Source: Sodiomyces alkalinus F11 (taxonomy: Eukaryota > Ascomycota > Sordariomycetes > Glomerellales > Plectosphaerellaceae). From it: a stretch of 64,000 nt of DNA. Of the stretch, positions 35,307 to 49,200 are shown piece after piece (position 1 is the stretch's first letter; each line of letters starts with the position of its first letter). The stretch is taken from assembly GCF_003711515.1 (NCBI RefSeq), contig NW_021167079.1:4263476-4327475 (forward strand), given 5' to 3'. Below the pieces are notes generated by a model, which had not been told where the DNA came from, did no database searches, and saw only the letters and a program-made list of their open reading frames with translations. A program made the translations under genes and the position numbers.

Positions 35307-38300
35307 CTAGTGACCATGATGATCTGAATTGGTAGAGTCGGTGTCGGAAGAAGCGCGGGAAGAGCTGGAGGTGTCCTCGCTCACCGTTCCGCATTTCGAA
35401 GCAGAAGTTGAAGCCCCATCACCTCCTTCGGCGAGGAAGGTGGAAGATGCAAGGCTGTTATATCCGTCTACGTCGGACTGGCTATCGGCATCGCGACGGC
35501 CTGGGATGTTTGCCTTCCGCATGAGTTTGTGGGCCTTCTTGCTCGCAATCCGAGCCACCTTGACCGCTCTTTCTGCTTCCACCTGTTTGGCCCACATGGA
35601 GGCATATTTGCCATTAGCTTGGACAAGCTCGTTGTGCGTGCCTTTCTCGACAATCTTTCCTTGACTAAGGACGATGATCTGATCCGCTTGCGTAATGGTG
35701 GAAAGCCGGTGCCTACGGGAAAAAAAAGAAAAAAAAAAGTTAGCATCATTGATCGATCGCTGCACACAGGTTGGGCAACATGGGGAGAGTTGACTTACGC
35801 AATCAGCAGAAGCGTACGGCCTTCGCCAATCTTACCAAGCTTGCCTTGGATCTCCTTCTCCGTGTGTGCATCGAGAGCAGAGGTGGCCTCGTCCAACATA
35901 ATAATTCTGGGGTTCTTCAGAATGGTCCGTGCGATGGCCACGCGTTGCCGCTCTCCTCCGCTCAGTCGAAGCCCACGGTCGCCGACTTTGGTATTGTACC
36001 CATCAGGGAAGGACATGATCCGATCGTGAATGCTTGCGGTCCGGCACGCCTCGTGGACTTCCTCGTCGGTGGCTGCAGGGTTTGCGTATCTCAGGTTGTA
36101 CATCAACGTCTCGTTGAACAGGGTGGTGTCCTGGGGCACTACTCCGATGAACCGCCGCACGGAGTCGATGGTCAGATCCTTGACATCGTTGCCATCGATT
36201 TCGATGCTCCCCTTCGTGCTATTGTAATAGCGGAACATTAGCCGGAAAATGGTCGACTTGCCTCCCCCGGACTCGCCCACGAACGCCGTCGTGGTGCCTG
36301 GAGCGCACTCAAAGTCGAGGTTCTCGAGAGCAGGAGCACGGTCGCTGTAGTGGAAGGCGACATTGTTCCATCGAATGTGCCCGTTGCACTCTTTCAGCGG
36401 CTTCGCACCAGGAGCATCCACGACGGTAGGCTTAATCTTGAACAGCTCCAGTAGCCTCTCGCCTGAGATCATAGCTTGCTGAATGTTGCGGTAGAAAGTG
36501 CTGAAGAAGTTCAGGGGGCTCTGCAGCTGCTCGAGATAGGCGATCAGAGTAACGAAGTCGCCGACGGTGCGTTGCTTGCTCGTCACCTGGTATGCCCCGA
36601 GAACGAGGACGACAGCCATGCCGGACATGAAGACAAGGGCCTGGATGACGTTCATTTTGTTGATGCCCCAGGTAACCTGGGCTTCTGCGGTCTGGAAGAC
36701 GCTGATGGCGTCACGGTATCTTTTGAATTCCCAAGCTTCGGCGTTGAAATACTTGACTGTCTCATAGCTAGTGATCGAGTCGTTCTTCACTGCCTCTTCT
36801 TCCCTGTCCGCATTGGTCATAGCTCGGCGCTGGTCGGCTCGGGTCCGCGCCATCCGGACGGTGAGATAGAGATACCAGAAAGCGATGCAGCAAACGATCA
36901 CTGCATAGGTCGCATCGAAGATTCTGTAAAAGAATACGACTGCCAGGCCCAAGTCCAGGAGCATTGGCCCCACCTGGAAAGTGATCTGCTCGAGGAACTG
37001 GTTGATAGACGCGCCCTTGTTAAGTGCCGACAGAACCTCGCCCGTTCGCTTTCCGAGGTGGAAGTCCAAGCTCAGCGAGTGGACGTGTTCAAAGGCCGAG
37101 GTCGTCAAGGCCCGGTAGGAGTACTGGGAAATGGGCACCCACAAAATCAAGCGAAGAGCGCCCAGTAGCATCGACGGGCCCTGAAGGAGTTTGTAGATGA
37201 TGAACAAGGCCAGCGGAAGCCATGGCGGGCTGCCACCGGAAGACAGGCTGTCGGTGAGCCGGCCTACCTGCAGAGGCACGGCAATGTTGACAATGCGCTG
37301 GGCAACCAGGAGGACGACACAAAACCCGAAGAGGATCTGCAGACGCAGCGAATCCATGGGCCAAAGATAGGGGAAGAAAACCTTGTACCCTCTCAGGTAC
37401 TCCCACCAAGTCATGTGAGGAATCTTCTCGGGTCGGTAGAAGGCCGCTTGTTCATCCCTGAAGGAACCTGTCGCACCGGGTGCCGCTCCGTTGCCATTAA
37501 GTGTAGCCGACCGATTGCGGGTGGTCCTTCCTCGTACACTGCGGCCATTAGCCTCGCGCGTGTGGGATTCGTGGCCGTTGGCGCTACCGATGGCACCTCC
37601 ATTAGCGTTTCCAATGGCGTGTCCCGTGGGGAGACCGTTGGCATTTCCGCTAGAGTTTGCGTTTCCAATGTGAATGTGGTATGACGTGCGAGAATCATGG
37701 AGAAGTGGCGTGGCTTCTTCAACATTATCGGCCTCTCTCTTCTCCCGCTCGGCCAGGGCTTGTTGGATCCAAAGGATTCCATACATAGCCACGACGGCGA
37801 ACAGCATCACGAGTCGCACCGCAGACACGGCGATATCCACGACTTGCCACTTGCTGAGAACCTCCGCTGCAACTTCCATCGGGTTATAGGTGCTCGTGTT
37901 GTCGCCAGTGCACTCCTCCGCAACGAGGAAAGAGCAGAGGCAGATGATGGTTTCTACAATCAGGGCAAGTGTCCAGGTCGCAAAATGCACCACCGAAGGG
38001 CTGTCGTTATCCTCGAAGAGGGAGAGCAGAAAGTATAGGTAGAGGTTCGTGCCGCCGATAAGGAAGACCTGGTGGGTAAAAGGCAGAGGATGCCAACTGT
38101 CAGCTCGCTAGATCTTGGAAGGGATACGAAGCAATCATATGACATGGGAGCAAGTACTCACACTCATCGCGTCACTCTCTCGCCAGACGTCTTCGCCTCT
38201 CTTCTGGGCTGGCCACACCTCAATGACGTGGGCAAAGTGCGCCACGCCATTGGCGCAGAAGGCTAGGAGAAGAACGCACGAGATGGACCTGAGGACGAGC

Positions 38301-38611
38301 CGAGAGGCTGGTGACAGACACGGGCCCCAGTGGTTCCTGTCACTGTCATTGTTGCCCTTCCGCTTCTTTTTTGTGATGGGCAACGGCTTGCCACCTGGGC
38401 CTCTGGCATCGGTATCAACAGCAAGCTCCTCCTCCTCCTTTGCCGTGAGTATGCTATAAATGACGTTCGAGGCGAAGAAGGCCAGTAACAGAACCAATGG
38501 GTAGAGCTTGAGGGTGCGGTTCAAGAGGCGGGCGGCAGTCGAGTCTTCGGGGACGGTTAAAGGGTCCGAAACCGCTGTGGCGGGGAAGAGGACCTGCTCC
38601 TGGGACGCCAT
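35307..38611 (-). CDS. HMT1-type ABC half-transporter (1041 aa)
   Basis: Three exons keep phase: 38162-38611, 35799-38068 and 35307-35712 (introns 93 and 86 nt). An extra hydrophobic N-terminal domain of several helices precedes the six-helix ABC membrane domain and one nucleotide-binding domain, the layout of S. pombe Hmt1 and animal ABCB6. Visible motifs are Walker [10 protein letters not shown] (about residue 745), signature LSGGERQ (about 852), Walker [13 protein letters not shown] (about 871) and the H-loop HRLST, which lies across the last intron. [14 protein letters not shown] is typical of the Atm1/Hmt1 branch. The linker between helices carries an Asn/Gly repeat, and the C-terminal tail is a long Ser/Asp-rich extension. 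Hmt1 proteins sit in the vacuolar membrane and move thiol-peptide or metal conjugates; the substrate here is inferred from the family. Confidence 0.93.
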
Positions 38612-39797
38612 GGTGGTCTGTGAAAAGCACAATAATGAGCTGTCAGAAAACCCAAAAAGAAGACCCAAGAAACAGCACGTGGGCATGACAGGCTGCAGAA
38701 GTGATCCCCAAACCGCACCAAGTGTCACAGAGGCAGCTATAGTGGCAGCTTATCATGCGCGCAGAAGTCGGTACGCAAGGTGCTATGCGCACAAGGTGGG
38801 ATGGGAATAGCAACTAAGAGGGGGGGAGAGGGGGGGTTGGTGGTGGACGAGAGAGCAAAGAGAAAGACTTACAACGAGTGTTTGGGTAATTAAGAAAGAC
38901 AATTACCATAGAAAGCACATCGCCGTTGCCGTAGAGAGTGAACAAGACGACCTTGACCCCAAGACGGACAGCAATTTACCTCCTGCTAGAACAGAGAGGG
39001 GAGATGTTGATGGAGGAGAGAAGAGGATAAAGGACCAAAGCGGACCACGGACGGGCGCTTAGTGTATAGTACTCAGTAGATGTGGTCGGAGCCCCTCTGG
39101 TCTCTGTCAGTGGCCCTCTCGAGCTTTGCTTTCCGCTGGTCGGACTGAAGAAAGTGGTTCACCCGCACCGCCTAAATTGGGTCGATTATGTACCTACGGA
39201 CACCGAGTCCAGCTGGGCCTAGTGGTTAGCATGAACACAGACAAACCACTCGCAGTGCAGGTGGTACGTATAGTACGGGAACGGGAGGTACCAGGGCGTG
39301 CCAGGGTAGGGTGCGCCAGGGTGCAACGGGGGTCGATGAAGGGCATGCAGGATGGGTGGGCACTACCAGAGCTCAGATGGCCTCTCAAGAGCCTAGACAG
39401 GCTTCTGGTCTTGGACAATCCCGGCACGAGGGTGTGGGTTGGTGGGTATGGTGGACATAGTGGGGTCGGGTGACTTACCAGTGGCAATGGCTCTCACAGG
39501 TGACAGCCGTATTCTGGCGCACACTCCCCCCTTCGTTAGCGGCCGTATTTTCTTCTCAGTGGCTATAACGAACACACAAGTACCGTAGGCGGGGATTGTC
39601 CAAGGTGGACAAAGATCGATCTTTCAGCTCCTGGTGGCTGTATAAAGTACCAACGTATTTGCGAGTTGCTTCTCCTTACTGGTAGAACCAACTGGCAACA
39701 AGTACGAGGTCTTCGAGTTAGTATAAAGCCCCTTTCTTTTCTTGGTGCAGTAGATGATTGTGCTTTTGCTCTGGCAGGCAAAGGCAGGTCAGAAGCC

Positions 39798-39817
39798 GGG
39801 GGGGGGGGGGGGGGGGG
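39798..39817. repeat. G homopolymer (20 nt)
   Basis: Twenty consecutive G residues, among the longest homopolymers in the window. Length is likely variable or imprecisely assembled. Confidence 0.95.
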
Positions 39818-42800
39818 TGGGGAACAATACATACATACCCTGGGTATTTTGCCCAGTCCGTCAGTCAGTGGGACTATTAAATGCGTGGTAGCCTCCCTTT
39901 TTAGCTTACCAGGGCCCTATTCCGGTGTTAACAGTGTCCAAGTCAACCAAGACATATATATTCCTTGGCGTGGTGGAGTAAGGCGGAGGGTTAGTAAGAA
40001 AAGGCATGGGAAGGCTGCTGGCTTACAGAACTGCACGTAGAAGAGCCAAGATCTCGCCAAGGCGAAACTCTCGACGTGCGTGTTGTGGAGCCGATGACAG
40101 AGATGCTGAATACCTAACCGCAGTGACCAGGAACCGGGGATGAGGAATATACGTGTAGGTAATGTCGAGAGGAAGACAGGGTTCTTTGGAGTAGTGCTCT
40201 GTGGCTGTTAGATGTGCCTTCTTGCCGTGTGTGGGTGAGTGTGTCAAGCTCAAGCATACGCATAGGAAATGGAATAGGTATGAATAATGGTGGTCAACCC
40301 ATGCAGACAGGATAAAAAGAATAACGTATCAACACTGGCGGGGGTGGAAGTGTTAAGAAAACTGTGGACGATAAGGATGAATAGAAGAATTAGGTAGAGA
40401 AGTCGGTGTAGGGAAAATCTCTAAACACAGATTTCCCATCTTATAAGGGCAGGTGGCAGGGAGGGGAAAGAGGGCAAGCAGTACCAAAAAATAAGGTAGG
40501 TGGGAAGGAGGTACCTTAACCCCCAAGTAGGCAAGGTATTAGGGGAAGTGGTGGTCTTTGTAGAATTTGCGGTGTACAATGTGGAATGATGAATAAGGTA
40601 AGGCAGGGAGTTTATTGAAGGTGATTGTAGTAAGGTAGTGAGCAAGGGGCAGATACTAACCTCTGAAAGGATATGTTGGTGATAAAGGGCCAAAGGCCGA
40701 TTAATAGCGCGCGGAAGATTGTTTGTTCTTCTTTCTTTTGAAATTATACCACTGTGAAGATAATGAGCCGTTGGCAGCAGTGGAAAGATGAACTACTACG
40801 CCCGGATTGTTGAGCTGGTGTGTCCTGTTATATGACTTTATTCCTAGAACTGTCTGGGTGGGGGAATAATGGCAGGAGATGAAGCTCGAAGAAGTAGAAT
40901 ACCGGAAGGGAAGAAGATGAGACAGAGGGGTGTAACTGTATAATTCCCAAGGAGGAAAAAGGGGGAGGAGAGGAATGGCGGGAATATCGAATGGGACAAG
41001 GAAGGTGCAAGTAGGTGAGCGACAATGAAATGGATTGAGGCAGTAATGGATAAGGTACCTTCCGTATCTACGTAATTATCTCCTACCTAAGGTAAGGCAG
41101 GTAGTAGAAGAAGAACCGGGAGAGTAACTAACCGCTAGTTGCCGGTCTGAGATCTCAAGAGGGAGGGGGCAAATACATATATTCCTTCCCCTCTTACTTG
41201 ATACCTTCTTCGCCTACCTAAGGTAGGTACCTACCTCACTTACCTTGGATATCTGGCCGATAACATGATAATACCGCCTCAATCTTGATACCCGATGACC
41301 TCTTCACTTTCTATTTCTATTTCGAGCCACAGCCAGGCTGGTATATATGATCCTTTACTCGACAGGCCCAACATCTGCTGCCCGAAGAGAGACAGGTGGC
41401 GAGGTTAGGCAGGCACATCGAACCGTCTATCAGGGGCTGAATGGCGCTCAAGCGACAACCACACACAGTCGACAAGGGGACGAGTACGAAGTAAGATAGG
41501 TAGTTACAAACAAAACAGCAAGCCTCCCGATACCTCAGAGACAGCGGCATGACAAAGTGTATGGAAGATCGGGAGCAGGCTGCGACTCGACACCCCCTCC
41601 TAGGGGTACAACATAGGTAAAATAAGCATCGGCGACAGCTGCGAGTGAGTCCATCTCCGTATCCGTACTCCACAAACTGTCAAAATCAGCAGGCAATGTA
41701 AGGTAAGTAAGTACAATATACAATATGCACGTAGCACACCGGCAGGCAAGGTTACTATGACAAGCATAACAAGGTAGCAGCATCAACACAGACCTCCGGA
41801 CCGCCTTAAGTAAGGTAGGTATGTAGGTACCTATGTAAGGTAGGGACCCCTCGTCGCCGTCTAGATCTCGTACCAAGGGGGAAAGGGGAGGTAATCGCAT
41901 TGCCAGACCCGTCTGAGGGGCAGTACTCCGTAGTTGATATCCGAGTTGCAGAAATCAAAGGGAACCGGGCCGTGAAGTCGGTATCCGCATAGGAAGGTAG
42001 CCTACCTACAACGTACCTGAGGTAGGTAGGCAGACGGTACGAAATAATTAATTACGGAGTAATAAAGGGAGACAGACGCTCTGTGCACGCACATCCCGGC
42101 GAACAAACCCTTCCCTACTCGGAAACCTCCGGGCAGTGTGCATAGCTCCTTTCCCATGCCGTGGATTTCATCGAGACAATTCAGTCAGAAGCGGCGCAAT
42201 TTCATCGTATTCTGGTAAGGTCAGGGCTTGACAGGACACCTACGAAGTCGAGTTCTCGAAGACTCATGCAGGTACTCCGGTCCATGCCTACCTCAGGCAC
42301 TTCATCCGTTCGAATTTGTTAAAGAGGCTGTCTGAGTGGGTTATTAATTATTACGTATAGTACGAAAGACGAGGTGACGAGAGGAAAATTTGACGAGATT
42401 TCGATTGCGCACAACACCCACACCCATGTTCTTGTTCCCGCGGGGGGGTCTCGTCCGTCGTCCCCTAGCTTCGTCCGTGACGGACAAGGACCACCACGAC
42501 CCCCATAATGGGGATAGTGGACGTGCCAATGTATGCGGCCGCACTGGGTTTCCCACGTTGCCGTCCCGTGAGATCCCGTCCGGTCTCTGACTTGCTTCTC
42601 CTCCAGGGTCCTCGTCAATTGGACGAATAATTACGGAGTGGTAGATCCTCCGACCAGGGACGATGAGGATTCGACGACGATGTGATGTGATTTTGATCGT
42701 CGTCGCTCCCGTGAGGCGCCCAGGCGGCATATTTCTTATTCCCTTGTACTTACTACAGTACGTGACGGGCGCCGTGAGCGTACCAGCCAAGTTCAATCTA

Positions 42801-43841
42801 GCGGCTCAAACACAACTCGTCGCGTTACCCCTACCTTACAATTAAATACAGGTCTTACCGCGACCCTAACTATTAATGGGCTACCTACCCAAAACTTCGC
42901 CGGCCAAGGTAGTTTTGGTTTGGGGGATGGAATGTCCACAAGAGAGATGCTGCTCTTTAGATACCGCCTCGTCTCGGCACTTGCTTTTATCCCAACAGAT
43001 TTGGTATAGGATTGGCACTACACGTGTACGTTGTAGAACAGAAACTCAGGACGCCACTTCTTCGGATAGTACCGTTGGTAGGCTTCTTTTCGAGATTGCC
43101 GCTGCCGATATCGACTGCGCCACGGCCTTTTACCCTGTTCCTTACCCATCGTGATTTTATGCCATATCCTTGACCCTCCCCCCCCTCTCTTTTGATCTTG
43201 ATTTACAAAGCATCACTGGCATGTCATCTCCCTCATTCTCGAGGGGGTTCATTCGCATATGCGCTCTACCCAATCCTCGGGTACTAGGTAACTCTTGTAC
43301 CTCGGGCACGGTTATAACCTTCCCCTGTCTTTCCGTCCCGTCCCGTCAGCCGTGTATGTATCCTCGGCACGTCCATCTTGAGTTGAAGTCGAGGCTCAAA
43401 CCGCTCCCGGTTCAGGGCAGCCATACCTCGTGGTGGAAGCTCCCGCGAGAAAACAAGGGTGAGTGAGACTGGATTTGACCATAAAAACATTTGCAAAGAT
43501 CACGACTTATGGGAGCTGCCCAAAATTGCCAAAATATCCACGTTAAAAGAGTGCGGCTTCAGGTGATTTCTAGCTCCTGCAGCACCTGTAGGTATTCTCT
43601 TTAAGAAGTCAATCCGGGGAATGGTCTCGCCAGTGACGAAACAAAAGGTTCCAGACCGACAAGCACTCCGCACCTCTGGTCCCCATTAGGGTTCGAGTCG
43701 ACGCCAAAGGCGTGATCAGACTTGCATTTCGCCAACCGGTGCGGCTTGGCATGGGGACAGACATCTGCTGTAGGTACAAAGGTTTGAAGTACCTACTTTT
43801 TGTTACCTAAGGTAAGGTACGAAGAAGTACCTTCGTACCTT

Positions 43842-43918
43842 CGTACTTTCATACCTACTTTCATACTTTCGTACTTTCGTACTTTCGTACTTTCGTACTT
43901 TCGTACTTTCGTACTTCG
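43842..43918. repeat. 8-bp tandem repeat, unit GTACTTTC
   Basis: Five perfect GTACTTTC units run from 43871 to 43910, flanked on both sides by degenerate copies. The array adjoins a TACCTAAGGTAAGGTAC word cluster at 43804-43820, which shares GTAC with the repeat unit. Confidence 0.9.
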
Positions 43919-46228
43919 TTAGTCCGTCTTCGTGCCGGGACGGGATGATGACACTTTGACACAATCTAGAGGTGACAAGGTCCAGGGCGCAGGGGATCGA
44001 ACCAAACGGCAGCGTCCCAGTCCCTCACCGCCTTGTTATGGTGCGTGCGTTGTATCGTGGTGGTGGGTGCAGGAGCGGACATGCATGTACGTTGTACCCT
44101 GAAGACGACCTTATTACCTACCTCCTTCGTACATCTTGAGTACTAACCTCGACTGACCATTGATCTCGACGCATTCCTTAATTTCCTACTTCGTACGGAA
44201 ATTTCATACTCATAGGGTTGTGCTTATGTATATGACAGTAATTACTGGACACGTACGAAGTACCCTGTCCAAAGCGCATCCCCCGACCCCAGCTCCACCT
44301 TAACTGCCACCCCTACTCATTGCGAGGGAAATTGGGGGAGGTTGACCAGACCACCATCACCACCATACCATGCCCTTCTCTTTGTCTCATTTGACTCGAG
44401 TCAGCGAAAGCCGGCGTCACCGAGCTCCATGTGCTGCAGCTCTTGTCACAGTTTCGAGCACGGCTCTTTCGAGACGCCCTTATGGGAACGCCCGTCCTTG
44501 AGATTAGGTAGTTTCTCATCACGCGGTCCCCCCCCCCCCCACCGGGGCTAAAGATCTTTGAGTCCGAGACACTCACGGATATAACTACACTCTGGAGTCA
44601 AATGTAACAAGTCGTGGCCTTGGAATTATCCAGCCCTCTCCCACGTTGATGGGCAGGCACCTGGTGTGATTCGATACACAGAAGTTGTCTGCGGTCAAAT
44701 TATAAGTTAGGTCTTTTCCCGGTTGGACGAACGAGAAAAATGTCCGCTGTTTTTAGGAATGGCTAATAGCGGGCCGGGAGTCGTGTCCCCTTGACGGTGC
44801 CTCCACGTATGTACAACGTATGGCCATGCTGGGCTGAATGACGGTGGAAGGACGCAAAACCAGTGCCGACGTGGAAATAGCCTCGAGGTGACATTGGCGA
44901 GGACCATCTGATAACATCCACGGATACGTATTCTTAACGAAAGCCACGGCCACGTTGCGGTCTCCACATGCTTATCTGGCGGCGTCCTGCTGGCGTCGAG
45001 ACGGATGCGGACGTGGACAGATTTTTATCCAAACCTGACGGGAAATCGGCCCAATGCCGTTCCGTACGTTGTAGTGCGGGTTCCCCCTTGGGGAGATACA
45101 TCCACATCCTTGAAATCTGCCCTGCCCTTCCTCCCAATGCACATCACCCGAGATGCGTATGTACTTTCTCCCTTTATTAGGTATCCCGTAACGGCTCCAA
45201 TATTCCTCATCGATCTTCCCATCTCGGAAAGGCGTCAGGCAGGACCAAAGCACCTCATTAAAATCGGTGTAAGGGTGGGGCGGTACGTACGTACATAATG
45301 GGCTGGCTTTCAGCGCGATATATTAATTAAGCCGCCACACCGGGCCGCTCGACAATTGGTCCCGGTATGAGGCATCACTTTGCTTGATTGAGCACCGCAA
45401 ATTCATGTACATACCCTTGGTCTTGGTAGGGCATACTCGTCCGTCCTTGACATCGTATCTGATCCTTCGAGAGATTCTGTGACATCCTGACTCCACGGGG
45501 TCCCCGGGTTTGACCGCCGTCACGTCGGTCCCCATCCCGCCACAGTACAAAGCCCCTGTCGGCACATGTTAACCCCCTTGCTTCAGAGCGCCTCGTCACG
45601 TCAAAAAAGATTTTTTTTTTTTACGCGAATAGTACCGACATCTTTTCGCTGGGAGGAAGCTGCAATGGTGCCCATGTTTCTACTTCGTACATGTCTGCGT
45701 GGGGCATGAGACCGGTGGCCTACTCCCGGCATGTTCGAACTGCCATGCTCCTCCCGCAGCCGCTCCAATGACTTCGCTTGACATGTAATACCGTCGACGT
45801 GGTTTGTATTCACTTTCAAGATTCATCATCCCCCCATGTTCCTTCGAGTCGACAACAAAACCGCCTCAAAGTGCGCCGGTATCTTCGCGTGATGGTTACT
45901 TTTCTCAACACCCCTTGCGATGCCACTTGTGTCCCTGCCATCGCCCGATCGTTCGGGTGCGTATGCGGGCCCCGTTGACTCAGGCCCGCCTCGCTTGGTC
46001 CTCGTTAAGGCACTGCGACATGCAAAGCTTCGGATAAACGCACAGAGGTAACTACAACACACCCATGGTTGTCGGCTGTACTCCGTACGAGTAGGTGGTG
46101 TTGGTAAGCAGCGCACACCTTTCGCTCCGTCATCAAGTACACCGGTCGGCGACCCCCGGTTCTGTCTTCCGTCCACACTGGCCAGGGTGATGTGACAGAT
46201 TGCTCTTGGACACCAAAACATAAACCAA

Positions 46229-46243
46229 CCCCCCCCCCCCCCC
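46229..46243. repeat. C homopolymer (15 nt)
   Basis: Fifteen consecutive C residues in non-coding sequence. A 13-nt C run also occurs at 44528-44540, and a C9-T-C9 run at 51307-51325. Confidence 0.95.
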
Positions 46244-49200
46244 AGGAACGGAAGACGGGAAAGAGAGCAGATAGGAAATCGAAGATCCATCACCGTACGA
46301 AGGGCTGGCACATATGCCTGTCTGCATATCCGTAGGTACCGGTATATTTTATATTCTCACAACCCGCGTGGTGTTCGGGCATGTCAAACAGCTGCACGAC
46401 ACGAGCGTAACTTCGCTTCGTAATCTGTGCTCGGGGAAGGAAGCATGGCATGACGTAGCGTAGCGGACTTGAGACTCGCTAAGATCCCGGCCGAGACCCA
46501 TCCTGCTGCTTCGTTCCATTCATCGTGGGCCTCGACCTCGTTGGGTCGTGTTGACTCGGTGTGAGTAAGGTAAGGTGCCTAGTGTTGAAGTCCTCCTTCC
46601 TGGTGTATGGACATGGTTGGATTGGAAGCTTTAGCCCACCCCTCTTTGGGGATAAAGATCGGTGAGATGGAAGAATTGATTAATAATTACTTCCCATTAT
46701 GGAGTATTCCCGGATTAGGTGACTACTTCACCAGGTAACCCCACTATCGTGACGTTCCTTGTTCTTCAGCCTCATCGCACTACCCCAGATCAAATTCTCT
46801 TCTCCTCTCATTGGTACCGTGCCCTTGGGATCAAGCCGTTACGACCCCGTACCACTTTATCAACACCATATGTGTACCATATCCAACTTTGCGGTTTTAG
46901 ATTCGGGGGAGCACATGTTGACGGCAAAGAAAGGGAATGCCACGTCTCGACCTGAGCACAAGGAAGCCCACGATGCGGTGGAACTTTGTCTTAAAGAATG
47001 GTTTAGTACACCGACCGCCAGTCTCATTCCAGGTTCGTATGAAGTTACTTCGTACAGTCGATAAGAAACGGAATACTTGGGTTTTATCGCATCTCCTTTA
47101 ATTTTCCCGCCCCCTTCCAGGTTCTGATTTTTAACACGACCCATGTACACACAAAGACTCGGTTCGTTTGTTGGGTACTTTCTCTCTCCGTCACACCATA
47201 TGGTTTTCCATGCCACATAAATCAGAATCAATCGGATACAGGAAATGGTGCTCGTCAAGAAGACGTTTCCGCTTTTCGAGGCATAAGACACGAGTTGTCT
47301 CTCACTATACCCACTGTAAGCTCCAGTTACAGTCTACGCAAAGCTCCCTGGGGAACACCGGCAAGTACGGACACGGTAACGACCAAAGGTGCGGATACAA
47401 GTCACATACGAATAGTTACCGAGTAACCTGACCTGGGGACGTTCCTCTGCCCGCATTTTACCCCACGTTCAGCGGGTTTGTTTTATTTAGGGATGTAGCA
47501 AACATCCAAGCAGGCAGCGGCCGGTCGCAGCGGACGGACCAGTCTCGCCTTCTCGTACCACAACTCCCAATGGCCCCCGCGTCCCCAAGTCGCGTGGTTC
47601 TGCAGACGTTATTGTTGTTTAGTCTTCTGTCTTCTCATTCTCTTCTAGAACTTTGGGGAACCTAGTGCCTGCCCGTGGGTTGGCTGTGATAGTGTAACTC
47701 TCGGCACTTAAGGGAGGCAGCTCGTCAGGAAGGCGCCCTCTCGTGATACTTCGTACTTCGACGCCCGGCGAGGACTTGTAGGGAGAGGAAATATCAGCTG
47801 GAATGCGTTACCTAAAACCAGCCATGTCCCGAACGGGACGCGAGTAGCCAAGCCGCCTATACGGTTTTTCTCCAGGCGGGACCCAAGCAGGCAGCCGAGA
47901 ACAAGCTTGAACACCGGCCGAGACTACATGGTGATGTTTCCTACGGCAGCTTATCACTGTCAATTCGGAAACCAACATCTTGTTCGATGCGGGCATGTCT
48001 GTGGCGCCAGGCTGCCATTGCATGAGGTTCTGTTCTGTTCTGTACTGGGGGGGGAGAGGCGCCCTATGCCTTATCCCCGACGTTGATGTTGCGTTGGTGC
48101 GGAGATACCTTATCTCTCCCTTGCTTGATCCGAAAGTTCTAGGCAGGAAACGACTGGCTTGGCTCAAGCCACGGTAGAAAGAGGGCTGCTCGCCACGCGA
48201 AGCTCGACAGCACGGGCTGCTGTCAGTGCCGGGCGGGATTCGCCTGTGCGCGCTATCTTGAGGCCAAGCGTCTCGACATTGGACAGGACATCTTTAGGGC
48301 TATCCTATGTATGCTGACGATCATGCTAGGTTATTTCCGGGAAACTGGGTCTTTGCTTGTCGAGGCAGCTTGGTTGGGCTGTTACTTCAGGGACAACGAG
48401 CAATGACCGAGCCATGGCTCGCGCTCTCCGTGCTGGTTAATTCTGGGTCGGAGATTCCCGTAGTGCCGTATGTATGGTGTTCTGTAGTGTAAGTGCTGGC
48501 CTGCGTGTGATATGTCGAAATCGAAGGACAGCCGGATCTCAAGTTTGCTTCTGGCATTTACACCCACCGCATTTCCAACTATCGAGCCAACAACCGCCAA
48601 TCTCCAGAAATGTCTCTGAATCATGGTAACCAAACCATTGGGACTCGTCTGTTGGCAAGATTGGCAAACCCACACGGCATGTAAGTGATATAATTGGCTG
48701 AATCTAAGACTTGAACGAGAGTCCAGCTTCTCGCCACAATGCACGATTTTGCGTGAACCTAGCGATATTTCTCCAGTGACGGGAACTACGAACTACCTCG
48801 TAGTCGCATGAGCCTATGAAGTGAGGTTCTCGCTACCATCCGGTAGGAAGCTCAGGGTGGTTGGAGGTTGAACTAGATGTTGTTTCTTTCCTACCCGAGA
48901 CACGGTTCAGCCCACCCGCCTCCCTGCGCCTCTCTACGTGTAGAGGTATGATGTGGCCCCAGTGGTGTTTGAAATGATCATCCAACTCATGGCCGGTGAT
49001 GGCCATCTACTTTGTATGGAGCACCGAGGGCGGAAAATAGCATGCGGAGCGGTCTCGTTATCGAGAGTCCAGAAGGTATCCGCAGTCTCCATGCGGCGCA
49101 TGAAGTGGAAAGGGTCATTCGCGAACTATGATACTGCGTCGCCGTGATGTTGGTGGAGACAATAGGTCCTAGTTAAAGGCCCTTTACGAGTGCGTAGGGC

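Noticed and set aside
36476..37168. 230-codon plus-strand frame opposite the HMT1-type transporter
   Set aside because: Antisense shadow of the membrane domain of a real gene; no splice signals and no family resemblance.
39215..39235. tRNA A-box-like GGGCCTAGTGGTTAGCATG
   Set aside because: No B-box or acceptor stem within tRNA distance.
39563..39832. Proline-rich minus-strand frame near 39800
   Set aside because: The proline run is only the translation of the G20 homopolymer.
43690..44060. T-loop-like words (GGTTCGAGTC near 43692; GGTTCGATCCC on the minus strand near 43996)
   Set aside because: No matching acceptor stem, D-arm or anticodon arm could be folded around either, so no tRNA is called.
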